A DNA stretch of 64,000 bases from Pseudomonadota bacterium (GCA_023423535.1 JAFAFL010000032.1:310001-374000), one strand, 5' to 3'; counted from the stretch's first letter, positions 1 to 9,965 are shown. Translations and numbers: made by a program. The notes: a model not told the origin generated them from the sequence alone.

Positions 1-729
1 GGCGGCGGCAAGGCGCGCCTGCGAGACGTGCGCTTCACCGGCCACGAGTACGGGCTGCTCGCAGGGGGTGGCGCGGAGGTGACGGTGGATGGGCTCGTCA
101 GCATCCGGGCCGATCGCGCGGGCGTGGGCATCGCTGCGTCAGAAGCGGTCCTGCGCGACGTGCTGGTCCTCGAGGCGGGTGCGCACGGGGCGATCAACGC
201 AGTGGGCTCGACGCTGGACCTGCAGCGGTTCCTCGTCTCCGGCGCGCGCGGCTACGGCTTGAACCTGCACGGCGGCAAGGCGCAGGTCTCGCACGGCATC
301 GTGCGAGGCATCTCGGATGACGGCGGCGGGGGAGGGGACGCGGTGCACGTGCGCGTGGGCGAGGCGAGGCTGTCGCACCTCGATCTCTCCGAACTCGGTG
401 GCGTGGGCGTGCTCGCGGCGCAGGGCGCAACCGTGGACGTGCGCGAGGTGAGCGTACGGCGTGCGCGTTGGGCGGGGCTGCTGGTGGAGACGACCGCGAA
501 GCTCACCGCGCGTTCGGTGAGCGTGACCGATTCGCAGGGCGTGGCGCTGGCCATTCCCGGAGACGCGGACGTGACGATCGACACGCTCTACTCCGCGAAG
601 AACGCGCAGGGCCCGCTGTGGATCGAGTGCTCCTCCGGCGCGAGCCTCCGCGTCGGCCGGCTGTACGTCGCACGCGGCGATTCCCCTCCGAACCTCGCGC
701 AGCCCTGTATCGGCCGGCTCACTCCGTGA
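1..729 (+). CDS. C-terminal part of a beta-helix-like surface protein (5' end outside window)
   Basis: The frame is open from the first base, so the gene begins upstream and 242 residues are visible. A GTG at 28 is possible but has no ribosome site, so it is unlikely to be the start. The protein is built of short, irregular repeats rich in Val, Gly, Ala and Asp with alternating hydrophobic residues (for example VSVTDSQGVALAI, VTIDTLYSAKNAQG). This pattern is typical of right-handed parallel beta-helix proteins, which are often secreted. No catalytic motif is visible. The 3' end overlaps the convergent hydrolase gene by 11 bases. The fold is inferred from pattern only and the function is unknown. 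Confidence 0.6.
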   Translation, partial: GGGKARLRDVRFTGHEYGLLAGGGAEVTVDGLVSIRADRAGVGIAASEAVLRDVLVLEAGAHGAINAVGSTLDLQRFLVSGARGYGLNLHGGKAQVSHGIVRGISDDGGGGGDAVHVRVGEARLSHLDLSELGGVGVLAAQGATVDVREVSVRRARWAGLLVETTAKLTARSVSVTDSQGVALAIPGDADVTIDTLYSAKNAQGPLWIECSSGASLRVGRLYVARGDSPPNLAQPCIGRLTP

Positions 730-1825
730 GCTTCGTCGCCCTCTGCTCCAGCCACGCCCGCACGCGCGGATAGACCTCTTCGGGCGCGTGCTCGCCGAAG
801 ATGAGATCGCCGTGCCCGTAGTCCATCTGGTCGCCGTTCTCCGTGCCGAAGACCATCAGCGTCTTGTCGGAGGAGCCGGCGGTCTCGAAGGCCTCGTTCA
901 CCACGTCCTTCGGCGCCAGGCGGTCTCGTGCCCCGCCGCTGATGAGCAGCGGAACGGTCAAGCGCGACAGGCCCGCGCGCCAATCCACCGTCCGGTCCCA
1001 CGATCGGAACGCGTCGTTGGAGAGCCAGTCGTGGAACTGCAGCACCACGCCGCGGCTGATCGACGAGATGACCTGCGCGTACATCCTCCTTTGCATCGGT
1101 GGCGGGATGGCGAGCGGGTTCATCACCACGTCCGTCAACGGGAGCGTCACGTGCCCGAGGAACGGCGCCGTCGCGATGCTGAAGAGCCGCTGCCGCAGCG
1201 CGAACGGAAAGGCGAGCACGCGCGCGAGTCGCATCACCCCCCGCATGAAGGCGGGGTAGCGGAAGAACGCCGGCGAGCCCATGGTCGCGATCCCCGCCAG
1301 CTTCTCTCCAACCGGTCCCTGCGCGGCCGCGTAGCCGATGAGCCCTCCGAGCGAGTGCCCCACCCAGAAGACCCGCTTCGCGCCGGTGTGCTGCAGGACC
1401 GCGTCCACGAAGGCCGGCGCATCGAGCGCCACGTGATCGTCGATCCGGTAGTCCGTCGCCCGCTTGCCCTCTGGCGCGCCGCGAGATCCACCGGTGCCGC
1501 GCCACTCGACGGTGAAGCAGTCGAAGCCCGCGTCCGCGAGGTACTGCGCCACCGACCAGGGCGGCTCGAAGTCCAGGTTGCGGTGGTTCGCCGCGAGGCC
1601 GTGACAGAGGAGCACCGGTTCGGCGAAGCGGCGCTTCGAGGCAGGGCGACGGTAGAGGGCGAGCCGCCAGCCATCCCCCGCGACGACGGTCAGTCGCTCT
1701 GGCTCGGGGCGGCGGGGACGGTAGAGGCGCCACACCACCCACACCCACACGGCCAACAGGAGTGCCACCACGGCGAGCGTGCCGGCGGCGGCCAGTACGA
1801 CGGGGAGGAGGCGATTCGCGTCCAT
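719..1825 (-). CDS. Membrane-anchored alpha/beta hydrolase (lysophospholipase/esterase-like)
   Basis: The 368-residue protein has one N-terminal hydrophobic helix (about residues 8-34) followed by Arg-rich sequence, so it is probably anchored with the enzyme domain on one face of the membrane. The alpha/beta hydrolase core shows an oxyanion-type HG at 75-76, the nucleophile elbow GHSLGG with Ser158, a likely acid Asp301 (in GARDRL) and a likely His338 (in YGHGD). The order and spacing fit a full catalytic triad. The substrate cannot be read from sequence; the closest general types are lysophospholipase-like and PHA-depolymerase-like esterases. The start ATG is preceded by TAACAG six bases upstream, the same arrangement as at 20440. 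The gene diverges from pssA and overlaps the end of the upstream convergent gene. Confidence 0.8.
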   Translation of the reverse strand: MDANRLLPVVLAAAGTLAVVALLLAVWVWVVWRLYRPRRPEPERLTVVAGDGWRLALYRRPASKRRFAEPVLLCHGLAANHRNLDFEPPWSVAQYLADAGFDCFTVEWRGTGGSRGAPEGKRATDYRIDDHVALDAPAFVDAVLQHTGAKRVFWVGHSLGGLIGYAAAQGPVGEKLAGIATMGSPAFFRYPAFMRGVMRLARVLAFPFALRQRLFSIATAPFLGHVTLPLTDVVMNPLAIPPPMQRRMYAQVISSISRGVVLQFHDWLSNDAFRSWDRTVDWRAGLSRLTVPLLISGGARDRLAPKDVVNEAFETAGSSDKTLMVFGTENGDQMDYGHGDLIFGEHAPEEVYPRVRAWLEQRATKLTE

Positions 1826-1831
1826 CGATCC

Positions 1832-1837
1832 CTGTTA
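1832..1837 (-). promoter_or_regulatory. Candidate -10 (TAACAG) of a leaderless hydrolase transcript
   Basis: TAACAG lies 6 nt before the ATG at 1825 on the minus strand. The identical TAACAG-N6-ATG arrangement occurs before 20440. On the plus strand the overlapping sequence TATGGT (1836-1841) could serve pssA. No -35 is evident. Confidence 0.35.
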
Positions 1838-1905
1838 TGGTCCCTCGAAGCGCCCGAACCCGATTCGTTGCGGCCCGCCACGCAGGCGGGGTCGCGGGAG
1901 AGACG

Positions 1906-2745
1906 ATGCCCAAGCTCCGGAAGTTGATGTTCGTACTCCCGAACCTGTTCACCGTCACGTCGATCTTCTGCGGCTTCCACGCCATCACGCTCTGCATGGG
2001 AGAGCCCTCGCCGGCGCACCTGCAGCAGGCCGCGATCGCGATCCTCTTCGCCATGTTCTTCGACGGCTTCGACGGCCGGGTGGCGCGCCTGACGAAGACG
2101 CAGAGCCAGTTCGGGATGGAGCTCGACAGCCTCGCGGACGTCATCTCCTTCGGCGTCGCGCCGGCGCTGCTCGTGTACCAGTGGGCGCTCGGTGACTGGG
2201 GCATGGCGGGGACCTTCGTGGCCTTCGCCTACGCGGCGTGTGGTGCGCTGAGGCTCGCGCGCTTCAACGTGATCGCGCAGCGGTCGCACGGCGCGGGCGG
2301 TTCGTCCGACTTCTTCGTGGGCCTGCCCATCCCGTTCGCGGCGTTCGGGATCGTGGTGCTCGTGCTCGCGCACCATGCGCTGACCGAAGGCGCGGAGCTC
2401 GGTCCCGCGGCGCAGGCGCCGGTCGCAGTGGCGGTGGGCCTGCTCTCGCTCCTGATGGTGAGCACGGTGCGCTACCGCACCTTCAAGAAGGTTCGCCTGA
2501 ACCGGATCTCGCTCGGGCTCGGCGGGACGATCGCGGCGGCGGCTGCGGCGGTGGCGTTCGTCTGGCACCCCGCGTTCATGCTGGCGATGCTCTTCGGCGC
2601 GTACCTCGTGATGGGGCTCGGCGAGAGCATGGTGCTGCTCGGGCGGCGCGTGGTGGCGCAGCGCGTGGGTGGCGCGGCCGCGGCGGTGCTCGAGGGCGAC
2701 GACGCGGACGACGACGATGACGACGAGGACGAGGTCGCCGCGTAG
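1906..2745 (+). CDS. pssA: CDP-diacylglycerol-serine O-phosphatidyltransferase
   Basis: Makes phosphatidylserine from CDP-diacylglycerol and serine, the committed step to phosphatidylethanolamine, in the inner membrane. The CDP-alcohol phosphatidyltransferase signature D-G-x2-A-R-x8-G-x3-D-x3-D is complete (Asp56, Gly57, Ala60, Arg61, Gly70, Asp74, Asp78), and the N-terminus (LPNLFTVTSIFCGF) is typical of PssA. Several transmembrane helices follow. I chose the ATG at 1906 because GGGAG precedes it and the family N-terminus starts there; the open frame reaches back to 1762 inside the divergent gene. The last 20 or so residues are almost all Asp/Glu (DDADDDDDDEDE), an acidic tail that I do not associate with the family. 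cinA follows after 27 bases. Confidence 0.93.
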   Translation: MPKLRKLMFVLPNLFTVTSIFCGFHAITLCMGEPSPAHLQQAAIAILFAMFFDGFDGRVARLTKTQSQFGMELDSLADVISFGVAPALLVYQWALGDWGMAGTFVAFAYAACGALRLARFNVIAQRSHGAGGSSDFFVGLPIPFAAFGIVVLVLAHHALTEGAELGPAAQAPVAVAVGLLSLLMVSTVRYRTFKKVRLNRISLGLGGTIAAAAAAVAFVWHPAFMLAMLFGAYLVMGLGESMVLLGRRVVAQRVGGAAAAVLEGDDADDDDDDEDEVAA

Positions 2746-2759
2746 CGGGTCCCGTGGGC

Positions 2760-2765
2760 TAGATT
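2760..2765 (+). promoter_or_regulatory. Candidate -10 (TAGATT) of a leaderless cinA transcript
   Basis: TAGATT lies 7 nt before the GTG at 2773 and there is no Shine-Dalgarno sequence. Transcription would begin at or next to the start codon. It fits the TAnnnT-N6-10-start pattern seen at several other genes here. Confidence 0.45.
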
Positions 2766-2772
2766 CGCCCGC

Positions 2773-4065
2773 GTGCGCATCGAAGTTCTCTGCACCGGTG
2801 ACGAGCTGCTCACCGGTGTGACCGCAGACACGAACAGTCCCTTCTTCATGGAGCGCGCGCTGCGGCTCGGAGAGCGCGTGGTGCGCACCACCGTGGTGGG
2901 CGACGACCGCGCTGCGATCGCGAACGCGTTGAGGGAGCTCGCCGGGCGATGTGACGTGGTGCTGGTGAGCGGTGGGCTCGGGCCGACGTCCGATGACCTG
3001 ACGGTGGATGCCGCGGCGGATGCGGCCGGGGTCGGCGTCACGCTGCATGCGCCCACTCTCGAGCGGCTGAGGCGTCGGTTTGCGGAGCGCGGTCAGCTCT
3101 TCACCGAGAACAACGCCCGCCAGGCGCGCGTGCCCGAGGGCGCGGAGGTGGTGGAGAACGCGGTCGGCTCGGCGCCGATGCTGGTGATGAGGCTCGGCGA
3201 GTGCCACGCGCTCTTCCTGCCCGGTGTGCCGCGCGAGTACCGGCACCTCGTCGAGCACGAGGTCCTTCCTCGCCTGCGAGCGCTGCGGATTGCCCGTTCA
3301 GCGAACGGTGCTGCGAAGGCGATCGCGTTCAGGCTGGTGCGGACGGTGGGGCTGCCCGAGTCGCATCTCGACGCCCGCGTCACCCCGGCTCGGCTGGCGC
3401 ACCCGCGGGTGGAGTTCGGCTTCCGAACCCAGGCGCCGGAGAACCACCTCAAGCTGCTCGCGACGGCGGACGCGCAGGAGGAGGCGGACCGGTTGCTCGG
3501 CGCGGCGGAGCGCGAGGCGCTGGCCGCGATCGGTGAGCATGCGTACGGACGCGATGACGAGACGCTGGCCGGCTTGGTGGTGGGAATGCTGCGCGCGCGG
3601 CGGCAGACCGTGTCGTTCGCGGAGAGCTGCACCGGCGGGATGCTCGCGGCGGAGGTGACCTCCGTTTCGGGCGCGAGCGAGGTCTTCGCCGGATCGCTGG
3701 TGACCTACACCGAGGCGACCAAGCAGCGCTGGGCACAGGTGCCTCAAAGCGTGATCAGCGAAGAGGGCGTCGTCTCCCGCGCGGTGGCGGAACTGCTGGC
3801 GGAGGGCGCGCGGCAGGCGGCGGACACGACGTGGGGCGTGGGGATCACCGGCTGGGCCGGGCCGACGGGCGGCGATGCAAAGAATCCGGTGGGCACCGTG
3901 TTCATCGCCGTGGCAGGACCCTCGGGCGTGACGTGCGAGCGCCATGCGTTCGGAGGCGGAGACCGGCAACGCGTGCGCCGCTTCGCGACGTGGGCCGCGC
4001 TGGATGCGGTGAGGCTGAGGCTGTTGCGCGAGCAGCGCGAGCGAGAAGGAGAGGCGGAGTCGTGA
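2773..4065 (+). CDS. cinA: CinA family nicotinamide-nucleotide amidohydrolase
   Basis: Length is 430 residues, full length for the two-domain CinA. The N-terminal MoCF/COG1058 domain starts IEVLCTGDELLTG and contains the SGGLGPTSDDLT loop. The C-terminal amidohydrolase domain has ESCTGG at 284-289 and GITGWAGPTGG, the signatures of NMN deamidase (PncC), which recycles NMN produced by DNA ligase. The GTG start is right at the family N-terminus. It overlaps the next gene by 4 bases (GTGA), so they are probably translationally coupled. The competence link in the name is historical. Confidence 0.93.
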   Translation: MRIEVLCTGDELLTGVTADTNSPFFMERALRLGERVVRTTVVGDDRAAIANALRELAGRCDVVLVSGGLGPTSDDLTVDAAADAAGVGVTLHAPTLERLRRRFAERGQLFTENNARQARVPEGAEVVENAVGSAPMLVMRLGECHALFLPGVPREYRHLVEHEVLPRLRALRIARSANGAAKAIAFRLVRTVGLPESHLDARVTPARLAHPRVEFGFRTQAPENHLKLLATADAQEEADRLLGAAEREALAAIGEHAYGRDDETLAGLVVGMLRARRQTVSFAESCTGGMLAAEVTSVSGASEVFAGSLVTYTEATKQRWAQVPQSVISEEGVVSRAVAELLAEGARQAADTTWGVGITGWAGPTGGDAKNPVGTVFIAVAGPSGVTCERHAFGGGDRQRVRRFATWAALDAVRLRLLREQREREGEAES

Positions 4066-5516
4066 GCGGCGAGGAGGCGAAGCGGAAGGAGGAGGGCGCT
4101 GAGGGTGGAGCACTGCCTGACGGCGCTGCTGAGGTGAAGACGCCGCCCACCGTGGAGGCTCAGCCACCCGCGCCGGTGGACAACGACTCCTGGTCGGCCT
4201 GGGCGGCGCGCGCGAAGGGGTGGGCAGAGCGGCACCGGCCCGAGCTGGCGGTGTTCCTCATCGTGCTCGTGGCGCTGACCTTCTTCAGCTCGCAGCGGTT
4301 CCTGCGACAGAGCGCGGCGCCGCACTTCGTGTACCAGGCGCAGGCGTGGCTCGAGGGGCGCACGGACATCGATCCGGAGGTGCTGCCGAACTACGAGGAC
4401 TGGGCCTGCGTCCGCGAGGTCGGCGGCGAGAAGGTTCGCTGCACCGGCCGGCTGCAGCCGGGCGACAAGTGGTACGTGAGCTTCCCGCCGTTCCCCGCGG
4501 TGGTGATGCTCCCGTTCGTCGCGGTGAACGGGTACCAGCTCAACGACACCTCGTTCACTGTCTTCATCGGCGCGCTGGCGGCGGCGCTCTTCGTGTCGCT
4601 GCTGCGGCGGCTCACCGCGATGCGCGAGCTGGAGCGGACGCAGGGCGAGGCGGTCGCGCTCGGCCTCTACCTCGCGTTCGGGACGGTCTTCTTCTACTGC
4701 GCCATCCGCGGCGAGGTCTGGTTCACCGCGCAGGTGATGGGCGTCGCGCTGACGATGCTCTACCTGCTCAACGCGGTGGGCGCGCGGCGGCCGGTGCTCG
4801 CGGGCCTCTTCTTCGCCATGGCCACGCTCACGCGCGCGCCGTTGATGTTCGCCGGGCTCTTCTTCGTGCTGGAGGTCCTCTGTCCCGGGCCCACCGGCGC
4901 CGATCGGATCGCGCAGCTGAAGGCGCTGCCGTCACGCGCATCCGAGGTGCTTCGCAAGATCGGGCTCTTCGCCGCGGGCGCCTTCCCGCTGGCGGCGCTG
5001 GCGGCCTGGTACAACCACCTGCGCTTCGGCAGCCTCGGCGAGTTCGGTCACCGGTTTTTCTACAACAACCGCGTGAACGTCGACATCGACCGCTGGGGGC
5101 TCTTCAACCTCCACTACCTGCAGCGGAACATCGAGGCCGCGTTCCTCAAGCTGCCGCGCATCCAGCTCGACCCGTTTCAGATCTCCTACGATCCACACGG
5201 GCTCTCGCTGCTGCTCACGCTGCCGGTGCTCGTGTTCCTCCTCTGGCCGAGGGGACAGCGCCGGTTGACCTTGCCGCTCTGGCTCACCGTCGCGGTCACC
5301 GCGTTGCCCGGGCTTTTCTATCAGAACACGGGCTACATGCAGTTCGGGTTCAGGTTCTCGCTCGACTACACGCCGTACCTGCTCCTCCTCTTCGCGGCCA
5401 CCGGCTGGCGCCTGAAGAGCAAGTGGGTAGTCCCGGTGATGGCGCTCGGGTTCCTCGTGAACTTCTGGGGCGCGGTCGCGTTCCGCGGCTACACCGAATA
5501 CGTCCGCAACTGGTGA
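4062..5516 (+). CDS. Multispanning membrane protein, GT-C glycosyltransferase-like
   Basis: A protein of 484 residues. A Glu/Ala/Pro-rich soluble N-terminus of about 65 residues is followed by many transmembrane helices. The first long periplasmic loop contains HFVYQAQAWLEGRTDIDP, and the segment DKWYVSFPPFPAVVMLPF follows. This layout (acidic residues in the first loop, then an aromatic/Pro membrane-proximal motif) resembles GT-C, ArnT/PMT-like lipid-dependent glycosyltransferases. The start GTG at 4062 overlaps the cinA stop; the open frame reaches further back, but only inside cinA. No donor or acceptor can be named, and a non-enzymatic membrane protein remains possible. Confidence 0.6.
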   Translation: MSGEEAKRKEEGAEGGALPDGAAEVKTPPTVEAQPPAPVDNDSWSAWAARAKGWAERHRPELAVFLIVLVALTFFSSQRFLRQSAAPHFVYQAQAWLEGRTDIDPEVLPNYEDWACVREVGGEKVRCTGRLQPGDKWYVSFPPFPAVVMLPFVAVNGYQLNDTSFTVFIGALAAALFVSLLRRLTAMRELERTQGEAVALGLYLAFGTVFFYCAIRGEVWFTAQVMGVALTMLYLLNAVGARRPVLAGLFFAMATLTRAPLMFAGLFFVLEVLCPGPTGADRIAQLKALPSRASEVLRKIGLFAAGAFPLAALAAWYNHLRFGSLGEFGHRFFYNNRVNVDIDRWGLFNLHYLQRNIEAAFLKLPRIQLDPFQISYDPHGLSLLLTLPVLVFLLWPRGQRRLTLPLWLTVAVTALPGLFYQNTGYMQFGFRFSLDYTPYLLLLFAATGWRLKSKWVVPVMALGFLVNFWGAVAFRGYTEYVRNW

Positions 5517-5523
5517 GGCACGC

Positions 5524-6063
5524 ATGAGCGACTCCTCGAATCCTCCCGGTCCGGGTCCGGGTCCGGCGCCGGGCAAGCGCTGGCACACGCGAGAGGACAG
5601 CGGCATCCGGCTCGATGCGGACGGCGCGTGGTGGCACGACGACGAGCACGTCGAACATCCCCGCATCATCGAGGCCTTCAACCAGAGCCTGCAGCCCACC
5701 GACGACGGCAGGTTCAAGCTCGTCTTCGGCCGCGACTGGTGCTTCGTCCAGGTCGATGGCCCGGCCTATCGCGTGCTCGCGGTGCACGAGACGACGGACG
5801 ACGCGGACGCGCCGATCCTCATGCTCGCGCTCAGCGATCGCACGCAGGAGGCGCTCGATCCGGAGACGCTGGTGGCCACGCAGCTCGGCACCGCTGCCGC
5901 ACCTGGCGATGCCGTGCTCCACTGCCGCGTGAAGGAGCGGCGCGCGCTGGCCCGCTTCTCTCGCGACGCGCAGTTCCAGCTCGGCGAATTGCTCGAGGAC
6001 GACGGAAACGGCGGGCTCGTGCTGCGCCTCGGTGGACGCAGCTTTCCCATCCGCGAGGCGTAG
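5524..6063 (+). CDS. DUF1285-like protein
   Basis: A 179-residue soluble protein. After a Pro/Gly linker (PGPGPGPAPG, from a three-fold GGTCCG repeat) the sequence IRLDADGAWWHDDEHVEHPRI resembles the start of DUF1285 proteins, in which a 'G-x-W-x-h/y' strand is followed by a Lys/Arg-rich helix and a paired SH3-like domain. WCFVQVDGPAYRVLAV matches the second part of that family. The function of DUF1285 is unknown. The gene begins 7 bases after the GT-C-like gene and ends the pssA-cinA run. It is convergent with recA. Confidence 0.6.
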   Translation: MSDSSNPPGPGPGPAPGKRWHTREDSGIRLDADGAWWHDDEHVEHPRIIEAFNQSLQPTDDGRFKLVFGRDWCFVQVDGPAYRVLAVHETTDDADAPILMLALSDRTQEALDPETLVATQLGTAAAPGDAVLHCRVKERRALARFSRDAQFQLGELLEDDGNGGLVLRLGGRSFPIREA

Positions 6064-6083
6064 AGGGCTCCCCCCGGGCCCTC
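6063..6083. terminator. Hairpin between convergent genes
   Basis: GAGGGC at 6063-6068 pairs with GCCCTC at 6078-6083, and two more pairs (one a G-U wobble) close a 5-nt C loop. The hairpin lies between the stop codons of the DUF1285-like gene and recA, so it could end transcription from both sides. There is no T tract, which is common in genomes this rich in GC. Confidence 0.45.
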
Positions 6084-6107
6084 CACGCTCCACTGGGCGG
6101 GCTGGCG

Positions 6108-7139
<1,032 letters not shown>

Positions 7140-7201
7140 TCTCGCCTCCCAGTCCCTCATCACCGTGCGGGTCCATCCCGCCCGAGCGTGCTGCGGCCTT
7201 C

Positions 7202-7282
7202 GCAACGCGCGTGCCGCGGCGCGATCAGAGGGAAGGGGCCTGCGTGACCCGACGAGATCCGTCCCGCTGCGTGAACGGCCGT
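7202..7282 (-). promoter_or_regulatory. recA upstream element shared with comM
   Basis: Two blocks recur upstream of comM in the same order and orientation. Block 1 (7202-7240) reads on the plus strand GCAA-c-GCGCGT-g-CC-N3-GCGCG-ATCAGAGGGA-AGGG-CC. Block 2 (7266-7282) is GCTGCG-t-GAACG-GCCGT. Block 2 also contains GAACGGCCGTCC (7273-7284), one mismatch from the GAAC-N4-GTTC type of LexA box. The site lies about 60-145 nt before the chosen recA start. Confidence 0.45.
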
Positions 7283-7332
7283 CCGCGATCCCGGAGCGAC
7301 ATCGATGTCTCTCGGAGGATGAGAATTGCGCG

Positions 7333-7338
7333 TAGGGT
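7333..7338 (+). promoter_or_regulatory. Candidate -10 (TAGGGT) of a leaderless transcript
   Basis: TAGGGT ends 9 nt before the ATG at 7348. No Shine-Dalgarno sequence is present between them. Confidence 0.42.
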
Positions 7339-7347
7339 GCCGCGCGC

Positions 7348-8898
7348 ATGGCGGGCGACTCCGAGGGCGAATTCGACCTCCTCATCATCGGCGGCGGCGC
7401 ATCGGGCACCGCGATGCTGCAGGCGCTGGCTGCGAGTCGTGCGGCGCTGCCGAAGCGGATCGCGCTCGTCGAACGAACGGACACGCTGGGGCCGGGGCTT
7501 CCCTACGGCCCGACTTCGGAGCCCTTCCACACGATGGGCCGCACCCGTACGAGCCGGCACCAGAAGGGCGCGCAGCTCCGGGAACGCTTCGCGCGCGCGG
7601 TGCAGAGTCTCAACGCCATGGGCCGCGCACAGCTGCGGATCTTCGCGAACACGGAAGCGGTGGCGCTGGAACGCGAGCCACAAGGGCGTTGGCGTCTGGA
7701 GACGCGTGGCCACATCGGGACGGTGCGCGCGACCCACGTCGTGCTCGCGACGGGCCACTGGCACGTGCATCGCCTCGAGCGGATCTCGCGCGCTGTGGAC
7801 TGGCGGTGGGACGTGCGCCGGCTGCATGCGGCGGTCGCAGATCACGAGGACGTGATCGTACTCGGCATGGGCCAGTCGGGGCTCGACGTGGCGGTCTCGC
7901 TGGCCGAGCGCCGCGCGCAGCTCCAGGGCACGCAACGCGTGGGCGTGGTGCGGCTCGTCTCGCGCAGCGGGCTGTTGCCTTCCGTGTTCGGTCACATCGG
8001 TGATCGCCGGATGAGCGGTGCGACGCGTTCGCTGGAGGCGCTGGTCGAACGTGAAGGCGGGCTCGTGCGTCTGCACGAACTGCTCGAAGCGGTGCGCAGC
8101 GACACGCAATCGGTGGCGCGCACGTACGGCGTCGAAGCACCTGCCGACGACCACTGGACCGCTGAGGCACTGCGCGCGTGGCTCGGCGCGCGACCGGACG
8201 GCGTCTCTCTGCTGCGAACGGAGCTCGACGAGGCGCGACGTTCACTTGCAGCGCAGCGTCCGCTTCCCTGGCACCCGGTGCTCTGGCACGGGATGGAGCA
8301 GTTCCACGCGCTCATGCCACGGCTCCCAGCGGAGGACAGGCTCGCGCTGGCGGAGTGGTGGACGCCGCTGCTCCGGCACGCGGAGGCCATTCACGTCGAA
8401 GCGGCGGAGCGACTTCTTCGCGGCATCGATCGCGGCCTCATCGAAGTGCATGCCTCAGGCGCGGACCTGGAGGTCTCTGAAGATGACTCGGGCGTCATCG
8501 CGCGCGGCAGCCGCGGCACGTTCGAAGGGCATCGCGTGATCGACGCGCGCGGACCCGACCCGAGGATCGAGCTCTCCGACGACACGTTCCTGAGAGCGCT
8601 GCTCGCACAGGGACACGTCACCTCCGGCCGCGCGGCGTTCCTCTCGAAGCCGACGGAGAGGGCGCGCGCCCAGGTCCCGCCGGGCTGGCGCATCACCGAC
8701 GACTGCGCGTGGCTCGTCACCGGCGGGCTGTGGGTGGAGCCGCAGACCTTCGGCGCTCGAGACGAACGAGGCGACGCGACGAGAGGCCTCTTCGCGCTCG
8801 GCCCGCTGACCATCGGCCAGTTCCCCTTCTACGCAGGCCTGTGGGCCGCGAGGCAGGGCGCGGAGCGCGTGGTGCGAGACCTCTCTACGAAGGGCTAG
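7348..8898 (+). CDS. FAD/NAD(P)-binding protein (FAD_NAD-binding 9-like)
   Basis: A 516-residue protein. The N-terminal dinucleotide fold has LLIIGGGASGTAML (residues about 11-24), and the glycine-rich second fold VIVLGMGQSGLDVAVSLAE is found near 170-190. A segment ending in LATGHWHVH separates them. This is the pattern of the uncharacterised FAD-NAD(P)-binding proteins related to HpnW/flavin monooxygenases. No membrane segment or signal peptide is visible. The substrate is unknown. The stop codon overlaps the stop codon of the convergent acyltransferase gene (bases 8895-8898). It diverges from recA; the two share the intergenic region with the recA regulatory element. Confidence 0.72.
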   Translation: MAGDSEGEFDLLIIGGGASGTAMLQALAASRAALPKRIALVERTDTLGPGLPYGPTSEPFHTMGRTRTSRHQKGAQLRERFARAVQSLNAMGRAQLRIFANTEAVALEREPQGRWRLETRGHIGTVRATHVVLATGHWHVHRLERISRAVDWRWDVRRLHAAVADHEDVIVLGMGQSGLDVAVSLAERRAQLQGTQRVGVVRLVSRSGLLPSVFGHIGDRRMSGATRSLEALVEREGGLVRLHELLEAVRSDTQSVARTYGVEAPADDHWTAEALRAWLGARPDGVSLLRTELDEARRSLAAQRPLPWHPVLWHGMEQFHALMPRLPAEDRLALAEWWTPLLRHAEAIHVEAAERLLRGIDRGLIEVHASGADLEVSEDDSGVIARGSRGTFEGHRVIDARGPDPRIELSDDTFLRALLAQGHVTSGRAAFLSKPTERARAQVPPGWRITDDCAWLVTGGLWVEPQTFGARDERGDATRGLFALGPLTIGQFPFYAGLWAARQGAERVVRDLSTKG

Positions 8899-9755
8899 GC
8901 CGCCCGGTCCCGAGCGACGCGAGCGCCCGGCTGGTGCTTCGCGGCGCGGCCCTCTTCACCGGTCTCCGCGAACGCGTTGTCGTCACCGCCCTTGCCGCCG
9001 ATCTCGAGGTGCAGCGCGATGATCGCGTCGCGCGTCTTCCGCAGCAGCTCGTCGCGGTCGTCACGCGAGAGGCCCGCGGTTTCGATCGGCCTGCCCACCT
9101 TCATGCGGACGACGCCGCCCCGGATGCGGAAGCCGTCGCGCGGGAGCACGGCGCCGGACCCTTCGATGGCCACGGGGATGATGGGCACGCCCGCCTCGAT
9201 CGCGAGCACGAACGGGCCCTTCTTGAACGGGAGGATGCTTCCATCCCGCGAGCGGGTCCCTTCCGGGTAGGCGAGGATGTTCGCGCCCTCTCGGATGCGC
9301 TGGCCGGCGAGCTCGAGGCTGCGCACGGCCTCCGCGCGGTCGCGCCGGTTGATGAAGATCATCCCGGTGAACGCCATGTACCAGCCGATGAACGGCACCC
9401 GCCGCAGGGTGTGCTTCGCCACGAAGCGCAGGTTCGCGGGCAGCGCGGCGAACGCGCAGGGGATGTCGAACATCGACTGATGGTTCATCACGAAGATGTG
9501 GGGCTTCGACCAGTCCACGTCGGGCAGCGGAGAGAGCTCGATGCGCGAGCCGGTGCCGCGGATGAGCGGCGGCGCCCACAGGTGCCGCGCCATCGCCAGC
9601 GGGAGCTGACGGCGCATGGTGACGAGCCCGGCGACGAACGCGCTGGTGATGCAGACGACCGACCAGAACGCGAGGAACAGCGCCTGCCCGATGTTGATGA
9701 GCGGGTAGAGCGCCTCGAGCCAGGCTGGCCGCTCGGCCGGAGGACGGTTGGTCAT
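8895..9755 (-). CDS. plsC: 1-acyl-sn-glycerol-3-phosphate acyltransferase (PlsC-like)
   Basis: Transfers an acyl chain to lysophosphatidic acid in the cytoplasmic membrane. From ATG 9755 the protein has 286 residues: an N-terminal hydrophobic segment (about 20-45), the catalytic NHQSMFD (His92, Asp97), FINRRDR, YPEGTRS and the VPIIPVAIEG block, which are motifs I to IV of the family. A C-terminal Lys/Arg/Glu tail of about 35 residues follows. An ATG at 9800 would add 15 residues; neither start has a clear ribosome site. With pssA and plsY in the same window it suggests several unlinked phospholipid genes. Confidence 0.88.
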   Translation of the reverse strand: MTNRPPAERPAWLEALYPLINIGQALFLAFWSVVCITSAFVAGLVTMRRQLPLAMARHLWAPPLIRGTGSRIELSPLPDVDWSKPHIFVMNHQSMFDIPCAFAALPANLRFVAKHTLRRVPFIGWYMAFTGMIFINRRDRAEAVRSLELAGQRIREGANILAYPEGTRSRDGSILPFKKGPFVLAIEAGVPIIPVAIEGSGAVLPRDGFRIRGGVVRMKVGRPIETAGLSRDDRDELLRKTRDAIIALHLEIGGKGGDDNAFAETGEEGRAAKHQPGARVARDRAA

Positions 9756-9965
9756 GGGGTGACGCAAGCTCGACTCCTCGAAAGGAGCAACCGCTCTCAT
9801 CTTTGGGCGGACCGCTCCTCTGCAGAACGCGCCCGAAACACGGACGACACGGTCAGCATTTCCAAGCGCGGCTGATGGACGGGGGTAGCGCGGCGAATGC
9901 GGCGGTCGGCGATCGCGTTGCCCGCGCCGTTGCCGGGCCGCATTCACAGGGAGGACGGAGGCGCG

